NCBI GenBank assembly: GCA_003131925.1
Contig: PKWC01000056.1
Location: forward strand, 1 to 10,911
DNA: 10,911 nucleotides
From: Alphaproteobacteria bacterium
GTDB lineage: Bacteria; Pseudomonadota; Alphaproteobacteria; Micropepsales; Micropepsaceae
Direction of reading: 5' to 3'
The translations under genes were made by a program, and so were the position numbers. Positions within the stretch are counted from its first letter, which is position 1. Each line of letters starts with the position of its first letter. Below the pieces are notes generated by a model, which was not told the DNA's origin, did no database searches, and was given only the letters and a program-made list of their open reading frames with translations. Of this stretch, positions 1-6,354 are shown piece after piece.

Positions 1-98
1 AGGAGGTCGCCGACGGCATCGTGTTCATCGCGTCGGACGAAGCCCGGTTCATCACGGGTCACGTCCTCAATGTCGACGGCGGTCACAGCGCGAACTGA
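1..98 (+). CDS. Short-chain dehydrogenase/reductase (SDR), C-terminal end only
   Basis: The window opens inside a gene. From base 3 one frame runs to a TGA at 96-98 and encodes about 31 residues. They read as the usual SDR C-terminus: a helix-like stretch with VADGIVFIASDEA, then FITGHVLNVDGG, the well-known (A/I)TGxxLxVDGG ending of classical NAD(P)-dependent SDR oxidoreductases. The Rossmann N-terminus and the YxxxK active site lie upstream of the window, so substrate and cofactor cannot be judged. It precedes the DUF336 gene on the same strand by 97 bases and is probably part of the same catabolic operon. The family call is firm; the specific enzyme is unknown. Confidence 0.85.
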   Translation, partial: EVADGIVFIASDEARFITGHVLNVDGGHSAN

Positions 99-179
99 CC
101 CTGTTCGGGAGACCGTGATTGCGCAATGCAGCCGATAATTACGACCCGCGCCCAATTCACACGCAATGCCACATCAAGT

Positions 180-186
180 GGAGGGA
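180..186 (+). promoter_or_regulatory. Shine-Dalgarno site for the DUF336 gene
   Basis: GGAGGGA ends nine bases before the ATG at 196. It supports 196 over the in-frame ATG at 166, which has no comparable site and would place this purine run inside the coding sequence. Confidence 0.7.
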
Positions 187-195
187 CAAACTACA

Positions 196-633
196 ATGGC
201 CAACGTAGTGAAGAAACACAGCATCTCTTCTGAGCTGGCACAGAAGATGGTGGATGAAGCGACAGCGAAAGCCAGAGAACTTGGCGTTGCCGAGAACGTG
301 GCGATTCTCGATGACGGCGGCAATCTCAAGGCCTTTGGCCGCATGGATGGTGCCCCGATCCTTTCCATCCAGATTGCGCAGAACAAGGCATACACAGCTC
401 TGTTTGGCGTTTCCACGCAGGACTTTTTCAACTTTATCAAAGGCGATCCGTCGCTTCTGGCCGGCATTCCCACGCTCGCGCGTGTGGCGGCGTACGGAGG
501 AGGGTTTCCCGTCAAGGTGGACGGGGAAATTGTCGGCGCGATCGGGGTAAGCGGCGCGCCCACGGTCCAGAACGACGTCGATTGCGCGAGAGCAGCCCTG
601 GCGCTCGTATCCGATGCAGCGCCGACTGAGTGA
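196..633 (+). CDS. HbpS/GlcG-like heme-binding family protein (DUF336)
   Basis: A 145-residue soluble protein without signal peptide. It has the full DUF336 pattern: an N-terminal helix (SSELAQKMVDEATAKARELG, 11-30), the strand VAILDDGGNLKAFGRMDGA (35-53) with the hallmark RMDGA, IAQNKAYTA (60-68), the GDPSLLAGIP turn (83-92), and GGGFPVKVDGEIVGAIGVSGA (101-121). Members include Streptomyces HbpS, which binds heme, and GlcG of glycolate operons. Many others sit in catabolic operons as small accessory proteins of unclear role, so heme binding here is inferred from the family only. The ATG at 196 is preferred over 166 because of its ribosome binding site. The stop at 631-633 is 16 bases before the chosen hydrolase start, which argues for co-transcription. 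Confidence 0.88.
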   Translation: MANVVKKHSISSELAQKMVDEATAKARELGVAENVAILDDGGNLKAFGRMDGAPILSIQIAQNKAYTALFGVSTQDFFNFIKGDPSLLAGIPTLARVAAYGGGFPVKVDGEIVGAIGVSGAPTVQNDVDCARAALALVSDAAPTE

Positions 634-649
634 TAAGGGCGCCGCCACA

Positions 650-1534
650 ATGATGCACACCCACCAGACCGCGCCGACGCAGTTCGTCGAAGCCAACGGT
701 ATCCGCTTCGCCTATCGCCGCTTCGGCAAGCCGGACGGCGCACCGCTCGTTTTCAACCACCACTTCACCGGGACGATGGACCATTGGGATCCGGCGGTGA
801 CCGATGGCCTCGCGGCGATGCGCGAGGTGATTCTGTTTAATAACGCGGGCATTTCCACCACGAGCGGCGAAGTGTCAGCCTCGGTCGAGGAGATGGCGCG
901 CAACGCCGCGGCACTTATCAGGGCGCTTGGTTTCGTGAAGGTGGACGTGCTCGGCTTCTCGCTTGGCGGTTTCGTCGCGCAGCAATTGACGCTCTCCGAG
1001 CCGAAACTCGTCCGCCGCCTGGTGCTTGTCGGGACAGGTCCGCGTGGCGGAGACAGGATGGCGACCCTGACGCCCGAAGCCCAGACCCTGTTCGGAGGAA
1101 AATATGCAAACCCGGACGAATTGTGGCTGGGGGTTTTCTTCACGCCGAGTGAGGTGAGCCAGTCTGCCGGCCGGGCGTTCCTGAGGCGGTTCCGCCGGCG
1201 CGTGGCGGGCCGCGATCCGGAAGTGGGCGCCAAGGTTGCGCCGGCGCAGATCAGCGCGATCGACAAGTGGGGTGCTCCGCGCCCGCACGCGTTTGATTAT
1301 CTGCGGGAGATTGCCCACCCGACGCTGGTGGTCAACGGAAGCAAAGACGTGATCATCTATACCGTGAATTCGTTCATTCTTCAGCAGAACCTGCCCAACG
1401 CACAGCTCATCCTCTATCCGGATTCCAATCACGGGTCGCAATACCAATATCCGGCATTGTTCGTCGCTGACGTGACGCGGTTTCTGGATGCCGAGGTACC
1501 GTTTCCAATTCAGAAGGATGCAGATCATGGCTGA
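650..1534 (+). CDS. Alpha/beta hydrolase fold enzyme
   Basis: A 294-residue cytoplasmic alpha/beta hydrolase of normal length. Visible landmarks are the oxyanion-hole region after the first strands (VFNHHFTG), the nucleophile elbow GFSLGG with Ser at about residue 104 (DVLGFSLGGFVAQQL), a likely acid residue in VVNGSKDVII, and the C-terminal catalytic His in DSNHGSQYQYP. The set resembles hydrolases acting on esters, lactones or C-C bonds in degradation pathways; the substrate cannot be read from sequence. The frame is open from an ATG at 614, but that overlaps the DUF336 gene. The ATG at 650 (or 653), preceded by AAGGG at 635-639, is a better start. Its 3' end overlaps the DUF427 start by 8 bases, so the two are probably translationally coupled. 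Confidence 0.88.
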   Translation: MMHTHQTAPTQFVEANGIRFAYRRFGKPDGAPLVFNHHFTGTMDHWDPAVTDGLAAMREVILFNNAGISTTSGEVSASVEEMARNAAALIRALGFVKVDVLGFSLGGFVAQQLTLSEPKLVRRLVLVGTGPRGGDRMATLTPEAQTLFGGKYANPDELWLGVFFTPSEVSQSAGRAFLRRFRRRVAGRDPEVGAKVAPAQISAIDKWGAPRPHAFDYLREIAHPTLVVNGSKDVIIYTVNSFILQQNLPNAQLILYPDSNHGSQYQYPALFVADVTRFLDAEVPFPIQKDADHG

Positions 1535-1895
1535 CAAGGTGATGAAGATTCCGGGGCCCGACCACCCCATTTCGATCGATGCGAACCCGTCGCGCGTCGT
1601 GGTCAAAGCAGGCGGAAAGGTTATCGCCGACACTCGCGATGCGTTGACGTTTCGCGAGGCTTCCTACCCGGCCGTTCAGTATATCCCCCGCCGGGACGTC
1701 GATATGGCCGCGCTCACGCGCAGCGAACACACGACGTACTGTCCCTACAAGGGCGACGCGTCCTACTACAGCATTCCGGCTGGCGGGGATCGTTCCCTCA
1801 ATGCGGTGTGGTCGTATGAGACCCCGTTCGATGCGGTGGTGCAGATCAAGGATTACGTCGCCTTCTACCCGGACCGCGTCGACGAGATAGTCTGA
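1527..1895 (+). CDS. DUF427 domain protein
   Basis: A 122-residue protein made almost entirely of one DUF427 domain. Conserved blocks are RVVVKAGGKVIADT (23-36), the SEHTTYCPYKGDASYY segment (67-82) with the invariant C-P-x-K-G core, AVWSYETP (93-100) and VAFYPDRVDEI near the C-terminus. DUF427 proteins have a small beta-rich fold and no settled function. They often sit beside hydrolases, dehydrogenases and VOC proteins, as here. The ATG at 1527 has an AGAAGGA site at 1512-1518 and overlaps the hydrolase stop. An in-frame ATG at 1488 lies deep inside the hydrolase and is disfavoured. The family is certain; the biochemical role is unknown. Confidence 0.88.
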   Translation: MADKVMKIPGPDHPISIDANPSRVVVKAGGKVIADTRDALTFREASYPAVQYIPRRDVDMAALTRSEHTTYCPYKGDASYYSIPAGGDRSLNAVWSYETPFDAVVQIKDYVAFYPDRVDEIV

Positions 1896-1902
1896 ACGTG
1901 CC

Positions 1903-2202
1903 ATGCTCGATCACGTCACCCTACGTACGCATGACCTGGAAGGCACGAGTGCGTTCTTCGAGATCGTGCTGGGGCTCAAACCCGGCTATCGTCCGGCCTC
2001 CATCTTTCCCGGCTACTGGCTCTATGGCGGCGGCCGCGCGGTCGTGCATCTCATTCCGGGCAATGGCGGCACGATCGACCGTACGGGCGAGACAATCGAT
2101 CACGTCGCTTACCAGCTTACCGACCATGATGGGTTCCCGTCTTCGGCGGTGTCCCAATCTGGATTTCAGCGGCCTGTGCTCGCGGCTTTTGCGAATCTGT
2201 GA
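1903..2202 (+). CDS. VOC (glyoxalase/bleomycin-resistance fold) protein, C-terminus probably degraded
   Basis: A 99-residue reading frame starting seven bases after the DUF427 stop. Residues 1-75 are a clear vicinal-oxygen-chelate domain: LDHVTLRTHDLEGTSAFFEIVLGLKPGYRP (first strand with the metal-type His at residue 4, then the helix), FPGYWLYGGGRAVVHLIP, then IDHVAYQLTDHDGF, which opens the second half and carries the second His. From about residue 76 the frame reads PSSAVSQSGFQRPVLAAFANL and stops. Whole VOC proteins continue for some 30-50 residues with a DPxG-type turn and a final ExxF metal-ligand strand; none of that appears here. A frameshift or small deletion near 2140 is likely. The N-terminal half is intact, but the product is unlikely to fold as a normal VOC monomer. 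Confidence 0.7.
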   Translation: MLDHVTLRTHDLEGTSAFFEIVLGLKPGYRPASIFPGYWLYGGGRAVVHLIPGNGGTIDRTGETIDHVAYQLTDHDGFPSSAVSQSGFQRPVLAAFANL

Positions 2203-2274
2203 CAGTGTCGATGAAGCGCGTGCGCCGCCGCCGCCGGCTGGCGCCGTCGAAGTTGAACCCGGGAAGGGGATCTC

Positions 2275-2769
2275 ATGAAAATCGCATCATTGGCGGGCGT
2301 CCTGGTTGTCCTCCAGGCCGCCATGGCTCCGGCCCTGGCTGCAGACGATTTGAGCATCGAGCGCTTGGCCACCTGCCAGGATTCCTGGCTCGACTGGAAA
2401 AAGAGCAACTCCGTTCAACTGAAACAGGTTGGTGAACACCTCCGATCCGACTTTTCGCAGAAGGAGAGCGTGCCTTATCTGGTGCCAAGGGCCAACATGA
2501 CGGTTGCAGGCCTGCGGGTTGCGCAAGTCTTCCCCGACAGCCTTGGAATGGGTGTGGGGTTTTCCGTCGGTGTGGACGCGACGTTCGATCAGGCGCGGCG
2601 AAGTCTTGAAAAGACGCTCGGCAAGCCGCTCACGAAATGCGAGGTCGGCGACAACATGCGCACCTGTGCGCTGGAGATCGCAGAAAAGCGAACTCTCATG
2701 GTGATGGCGGAGGACAACGCAAAAAACGGCACGACATTGCTTGGCTGCTACTACTATTACGAGAAATGA
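2275..2769 (+). CDS. Exported protein of unknown function with four cysteines
   Basis: A 164-residue protein preceded by a good ribosome site (GGAAGGGGA at 2262-2270). Residues 1-22 form a classical Sec signal peptide (MKIASLAGVLVVLQAAMAPALA), with a predicted cut after the ALA at 20-22, so the mature protein should be periplasmic or secreted. It holds exactly four Cys (34, 122, 131, 158), compatible with two disulfides. The middle contains a strand-rich segment (ANMTVAGLRVAQVFPDSLGMGVGFSVGVDATFDQARRS) and the C-terminus ends with a Tyr cluster (GCYYYYEK). I do not recognise a named family. It stands 72 bases after the damaged VOC gene on the same strand and faces the reductase gene tail to tail. 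Coding status is well supported; function is not. Confidence 0.8.
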   Translation: MKIASLAGVLVVLQAAMAPALAADDLSIERLATCQDSWLDWKKSNSVQLKQVGEHLRSDFSQKESVPYLVPRANMTVAGLRVAQVFPDSLGMGVGFSVGVDATFDQARRSLEKTLGKPLTKCEVGDNMRTCALEIAEKRTLMVMAEDNAKNGTTLLGCYYYYEK

Positions 2770-2804
2770 AATTGTCACCCGGGAAGCGGGCAGTTGCATC
2801 GCTT

Positions 2805-4334
2805 CTATGGAGCGGTGGTTGCGCGTTCCATGCGCAGTTCTGCTTCGAGACTTGCGAGATCGCGGAATATTGATGCGACGGCGAGAGTACGTCCTTCAAG
2901 CTGGTATTTTAGCAGGCAGTCCCTGGCTTTGATGTCGCCTTCGATCGCGATGTTGTCCCATTGCCCGGCGTGGCCGACATAGTTGATCGGCAAGTCGTAG
3001 TGCTGGCTCCAGAAGAATGGTACGGCGTCGAATTTGCGGCGCTGTCCCAGCATGTTGCGCGCGGCGGTCTGTCCCTGGCGCTCCGCGATCACCCAATGCT
3101 CGACACGGATGCTTTCTCTGGAATGCGGATCGGGCCAGCGCGCGATATCTCCCGCCGCGTAAATCTCCGGCACGCTGGTTTCGAGATATTCGTTCACCAG
3201 CACGCCGCGATCCATCGTCAAGCCAGCGTTTTCGGCGAGGGTGAGGCGTGGCCGCACGCCGATCCCGACAATGACGAGGTCTGCATCCAGCTTGCCTCCG
3301 CTTTTGAGCGCGACCTGTTTGCCGGCGATGGCGGCGACGGTGTCTTCGAGATGAAAGTTCACGCCATGCTCTTCATGCAACGCGAGAATGAAATCGCCCA
3401 TGTCGGATCCCAGAATGCCTTCCATCGGGCGCTTGCCCGGCGTCACCACATGTATTTCGATGTCGCGCGCGCGCAACGCGGCCGCCGCTTCCAACCCGAT
3501 GAAGCTCGCGCCGATGACCACGGCGCGTCGCGCGCCTTTCGCAATCTCTATGATGGCGCGGCAATCCGCCATCGTCCGCAGCGTATGAACATTCGGCTGT
3601 TGCGCGCCGGGAATTGTCAGGCGCACCGGCTCCGCGCCGGTCGCCAGCAACAGGCGGTTGTAAGCGGCCTTTGTGCCATCGGCGGTTACGACGCGGCGGC
3701 CTTTGGTGTCGATTGAAACAATTTCGGTCCTGAGGCGCAGATCGATATCGGCATCATTGTAGAAGCTGGCCGGTCGCAACGGCATCCAATCTTCCGGCGC
3801 GCTGCCGGCCAGATAGTCCTTGGACAGGTTAGGCCGATCTACGGGTGCATCCGTGTCGCTGCTGAACATGACGATGCTGCCGGCAAAGCCCTCGCGCCGG
3901 AGCATCTCGGCCGCGGCGAAACCCGCGGCGCCGCCGCCGACAATGACAATGTTGTGCGGTGCGAAGGGCTGTGTCGCACGAGCGGTCTTTTCGGGTGCGC
4001 GTGTTTCGCGAACGAATATCAGTTCGCCCTCCTGCTCCACGCGCCACGAGGCGAGGGGAGCCGTTGCCGGCGCGTGCTCGGCCTCGCCGCTGCGCAGATT
4101 GAAACAGGCGTGGTGCCACGGGCAGCGAATGCTCTCGCCCACCACAAGCCCTTCCGCGAGCGGCCCATGATAGTGCGTGCAATGGGCCTCGACGGCGAAA
4201 ATCCCCGCTTCGGATTGCACCAACAGGATTTCCCGATCCCCGACGTGACCGAGCAGCTTCTGGTCGGTGAATTGCGTGAGCGCGACACCATGGGTCAGAT
4301 CGGGGCCGGCTGGCGGCGATTGCTCTTGCGTCAC
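2805..4334 (-). CDS. Rieske-FAD/NAD(P)H ferredoxin reductase fusion (AIFM3-like)
   Basis: A 509-residue cytoplasmic flavoprotein. Residues 14-110 are a Rieske [2Fe-2S] domain with both ligand pairs intact: CTHYHG (Cys52, His54) and CPWHHACF (Cys71, His74). A linker leads to a two-dinucleotide oxidoreductase: FAD-binding IVIVGGGAAGFAAAEML (129-145), NAD(P)-binding AVVIGASFIGLEAAAALRA (271-289), the second FAD motif IYAAGDIARWPD (391-402), then a reductase C-terminal domain (about 434-503). Such proteins pass electrons from NAD(P)H through FAD to an iron-sulfur partner, typically for an oxygenase or P450; no partner is in the window. The start is a GTG with AAGGAG six bases upstream, not an ATG. 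It lies 85 bases downstream of the LuxR-type gene on the same strand, probably in one operon. Confidence 0.92.
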   Translation of the reverse strand: MTQEQSPPAGPDLTHGVALTQFTDQKLLGHVGDREILLVQSEAGIFAVEAHCTHYHGPLAEGLVVGESIRCPWHHACFNLRSGEAEHAPATAPLASWRVEQEGELIFVRETRAPEKTARATQPFAPHNIVIVGGGAAGFAAAEMLRREGFAGSIVMFSSDTDAPVDRPNLSKDYLAGSAPEDWMPLRPASFYNDADIDLRLRTEIVSIDTKGRRVVTADGTKAAYNRLLLATGAEPVRLTIPGAQQPNVHTLRTMADCRAIIEIAKGARRAVVIGASFIGLEAAAALRARDIEIHVVTPGKRPMEGILGSDMGDFILALHEEHGVNFHLEDTVAAIAGKQVALKSGGKLDADLVIVGIGVRPRLTLAENAGLTMDRGVLVNEYLETSVPEIYAAGDIARWPDPHSRESIRVEHWVIAERQGQTAARNMLGQRRKFDAVPFFWSQHYDLPINYVGHAGQWDNIAIEGDIKARDCLLKYQLEGRTLAVASIFRDLASLEAELRMERATTAP

Positions 4335-4340
4335 GGCTTT

Positions 4341-4346
4341 CTCCTT
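4341..4346 (-). promoter_or_regulatory. Strong Shine-Dalgarno site fixing the GTG start of the reductase
   Basis: On the - strand this reads AAGGAG, six bases before the GTG at 4332-4334. No in-frame ATG with a comparable site is nearby, and the protein begins in a normal way just upstream of the Rieske domain, so the GTG start is well supported. Confidence 0.8.
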
Positions 4347-4419
4347 GACCCGGATTCACACCGTTTAACAGGACTTCAAGAGAAAAGTTGCGAGCGTGGG
4401 CCGCAGGCAGCGTGGCGGA

Positions 4420-4980
4420 TCAAACTTCGATCCGATTTTGCGAAATCAGTGCAAGTCCCTTGATCACCGCCTGCGAGCGCGAGTTGACTTCCAGCTTCCT
4501 GAACAGCGACTCGACGTGGAACTTCACGGTGTGCTGCGAGATTTCGAGCTTGCGCGCGATGGATTTGTTGCTGAGTCCTTCGATGAGCGCCCCCAGAACC
4601 TCCATCTCCCGTGGCGTCAGCAGACATTGCTGGCCCGATTCGGCGGGCGCATCGAATCCGTCCCCGTTTCGCGGGCGAACCGACAGGCCGGCGGAGACCG
4701 CGTCAATCGCGGCTTCGATCTGCTGGGTGGTGGCGTTGCGCGGCAGGACTCCCGCCGCAATGTCGTCGCCAGTCTCGCCCAGTCTGATCACGCTCGAATG
4801 AGCAGGAACTGCTGTCGTTTCATCCGAGATGACGATGTCGGCGGCGCCGACGTCACTGATCACGCAATGTCCCGCCCCGGCGACGATCCCGGTCAGCGTG
4901 GCCTTGCGCAACGGATTGGCGGTGATGATCGCGATGCGCAACTTCGCCCGCTGGACGACCGTTTCGAGCGCGAAGCTCAT
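4420..4980 (-). CDS. LuxR/NarL-type transcriptional regulator with degenerate receiver domain
   Basis: A 186-residue DNA-binding protein. Residues 119-177 are a textbook LuxR/FixJ helix-turn-helix: LLTPREMEVLGALIEGLSNKSIARKLEISQHTVKFHVESLFRKLEVNSRSQAV. The N-terminal 110 residues follow the receiver layout but in shortened form. The first strand (LRIAIITANPLRKATL) lacks the acidic pair that binds Mg2+. ADIVISDE (47-54) keeps an Asp (53) where the phosphoacceptor would be. AGVLPRNATTQQIEAAIDAVSAG (76-98) matches the last strand and helix, with Arg for the conserved switch Lys. Phosphorylation by a histidine kinase is therefore doubtful, and no kinase is nearby. Its ATG overlaps the stop of the pseudoprotease gene (ATGA, 4977-4980), so the two are translationally coupled; a GGAGG lies at 4994-4998. 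It likely controls its own operon or a neighbouring one. Confidence 0.88.
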   Translation of the reverse strand: MSFALETVVQRAKLRIAIITANPLRKATLTGIVAGAGHCVISDVGAADIVISDETTAVPAHSSVIRLGETGDDIAAGVLPRNATTQQIEAAIDAVSAGLSVRPRNGDGFDAPAESGQQCLLTPREMEVLGALIEGLSNKSIARKLEISQHTVKFHVESLFRKLEVNSRSQAVIKGLALISQNRIEV

Positions 4981-5864
4981 TGGCTCGGCCGGGCCTCCAC
5001 CGTTAACGCCAGCGATTGAAGAGCGCCGGCCCGAACGAGACGAAGCTCGATCTGGCGACCGACGCTGCCGGAGCCGAGTTTCGCCGTGATGTTCCTGAAC
5101 TTTCTTGTGCTTTGTCCGTCCACGCTGAGCAGGATATCGCCCGCCAGGACGCCGGCCTTTGCCGCGGGTCCATCAGAATCGACCGACATCGCCATCAGGG
5201 CGCTGCACTGGCTGTTTTCGCCGCGAAAAGATTCCGGAACGGCGACAGGCTGCAACGCAAGGCCGAGCCAGCCGCGCGCGACATGACCGTCTTTCAGCAG
5301 AACAGGCACGACGCGCTCGAGAGTGGAGGCCGGGATCGCGATGACACGGCGACCAGGTCCGAACGTGCTCATGCCTATGAAGCCGCCGCTGGCGTCAAGC
5401 ACCGGACCGCCTTCCTCGGAAGTATCGAGTCGAATGTCGAGGCCGATCCGTTTGTCGATCTGGCCTCCCTCGCGGCTGCACCATGCGTCGCCGACTGCGT
5501 TCACGATCCCGAGCCGTGTGCTCAGACCACCCGAATCGATTGCACCGAACGCCAATGCAAGTTCGCCCGCGACTGGAATCCGGCCTGCCAGCGGCCTGGA
5601 CTGAAGGGGCGTGCTCAATTTCAACGCGGCGACATTGGTGGCCGTGTCGGCGCCCGCGAATTTTGCCTCGCGGCCCTGACCTGAAGCATCCGTCAGGCTA
5701 TAGGTGTCCTGGCGAGAGAGCGATTGGGCAGACGTCACAACGACATCGTTTGCCCACAAGATACCGCTCAACGATGTGTGGGCGTCCCGTATAGCAACGA
5801 CGCTGGCGAGGGCCTCCTCCGCGCGGGCCACGAGCGCAGCTGACAGCTGCGCCAGAACATTCAC
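4977..5864 (-). CDS. Trypsin-fold/PDZ pseudoprotease related to HtrA (S1C), catalytic triad lost
   Basis: From a GTG at 5864 this is 295 residues: a chymotrypsin-fold domain (about 5-190), then one PDZ domain (about 197-291, GWLGLALQPV ... AAKAGVLAGDILLSVDGQ). The domain aligns with HtrA by eye, but all three catalytic positions differ. The TNAHVV motif reads TSAQSL (His to Gln47), DLALLK reads NVAALK (Asp to Asn77), and GNSGGPL reads SEEGGPV (Ser to Glu151). It should not cleave peptides and may act by binding through its PDZ or protease fold. I see no signal peptide. The start is uncertain: the frame stays open to ATGs at 5930, 5924 and 6185, but that extension is antisense to a broken protease gene and looks like noise. 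The original start may have been lost in a rearrangement. It overlaps the LuxR gene by four bases. Confidence 0.78.
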   Translation of the reverse strand: MNVLAQLSAALVARAEEALASVVAIRDAHTSLSGILWANDVVVTSAQSLSRQDTYSLTDASGQGREAKFAGADTATNVAALKLSTPLQSRPLAGRIPVAGELALAFGAIDSGGLSTRLGIVNAVGDAWCSREGGQIDKRIGLDIRLDTSEEGGPVLDASGGFIGMSTFGPGRRVIAIPASTLERVVPVLLKDGHVARGWLGLALQPVAVPESFRGENSQCSALMAMSVDSDGPAAKAGVLAGDILLSVDGQSTRKFRNITAKLGSGSVGRQIELRLVRAGALQSLALTVEARPSQ

Positions 5865-5868
5865 ATCG

Positions 5869-6333
5869 CCGCTGAATCCCGGCAATTCAGGTTGACCTCT
5901 GGTCGACGCAAACGGACGCGTCATCGGCATCAATACGGCGATGGCGGGCGGGGCGCAGGGAATCTGCTTTGCGATTGGAATCGACACGGCCATCGACGTG
6001 GCGACGCGGCTGATGCGCGACGGGCGCGTCCATCGCGCCAGAATCGGTGTGGCCGTGCAAACCGTCAGCCTGGACAAACGTCTCGCAAAGGCGCTGAAGC
6101 GGCCCGGCAACAACGCCGTCATGATCTCGGAAGTCCTGCGCGGGGGGGCCGCCGAAGAAGGCGGACTTCTTCCCGATGACATCATCCTGACGCTTGGCGG
6201 TCAGATCGTGGCCGGGGTGGACGATCTCCACCGGTTTCTGACGGCAGAACGCGTCAATGTCGCGCAGAACGTCACCCTTGTGCGGGGCACGCGCGTCGAG
6301 AGCGCGTCGATTGTGCCGAAATCCGACGGCTAG
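5869..6333 (+). pseudogene. C-terminal remnant of an HtrA/DegP-type serine protease (S1C) with an in-frame stop
   Basis: Reading + from 5869 gives PLNPGNSG, then TGA (5893-5895), then PLVDANGRVIGINTAMAGGAQGICFAIGIDTA, which is the continuous active-site-to-helix stretch of HtrA-type proteases. One change, GGA to TGA, accounts for the stop inside NPGNSGGPLVD, and Ser of the catalytic GNSGG is still visible. After this come the linker helix and a PDZ domain (RIGVAVQTVSL ... AAEEGGLLPDDIILTLGGQIV ... VTLVRG) ending in TAG at 6331-6333. Nothing upstream of 5869 resembles the rest of the protease domain: the His and Asp segments are gone and the sequence is the start of the opposite-strand pseudoprotease. 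An ATG at 5941 could still give a 130-residue PDZ fragment, but no ribosome site precedes it. Best read as a dead, truncated gene. Confidence 0.82.
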
Positions 6334-6354
6334 CGTCCATAATTCCGGACGCGA

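Noticed and set aside
614..649. Upstream ATG for the alpha/beta hydrolase
   Set aside because: It overlaps the DUF336 gene by 20 bases, and the ATG at 650 has a better-placed ribosome site.
2961..3716. Long + strand open frame opposite the reductase
   Set aside because: Shadow frame in GC-rich DNA; the opposite strand has unmistakable Rieske and FAD/NAD motifs.
5931..6185. N-terminal extension of the - strand pseudoprotease frame
   Set aside because: Its translation is antisense to clear HtrA/PDZ sequence, is Arg/Ser/Pro-rich and resembles no domain, so it was left out of the gene call.
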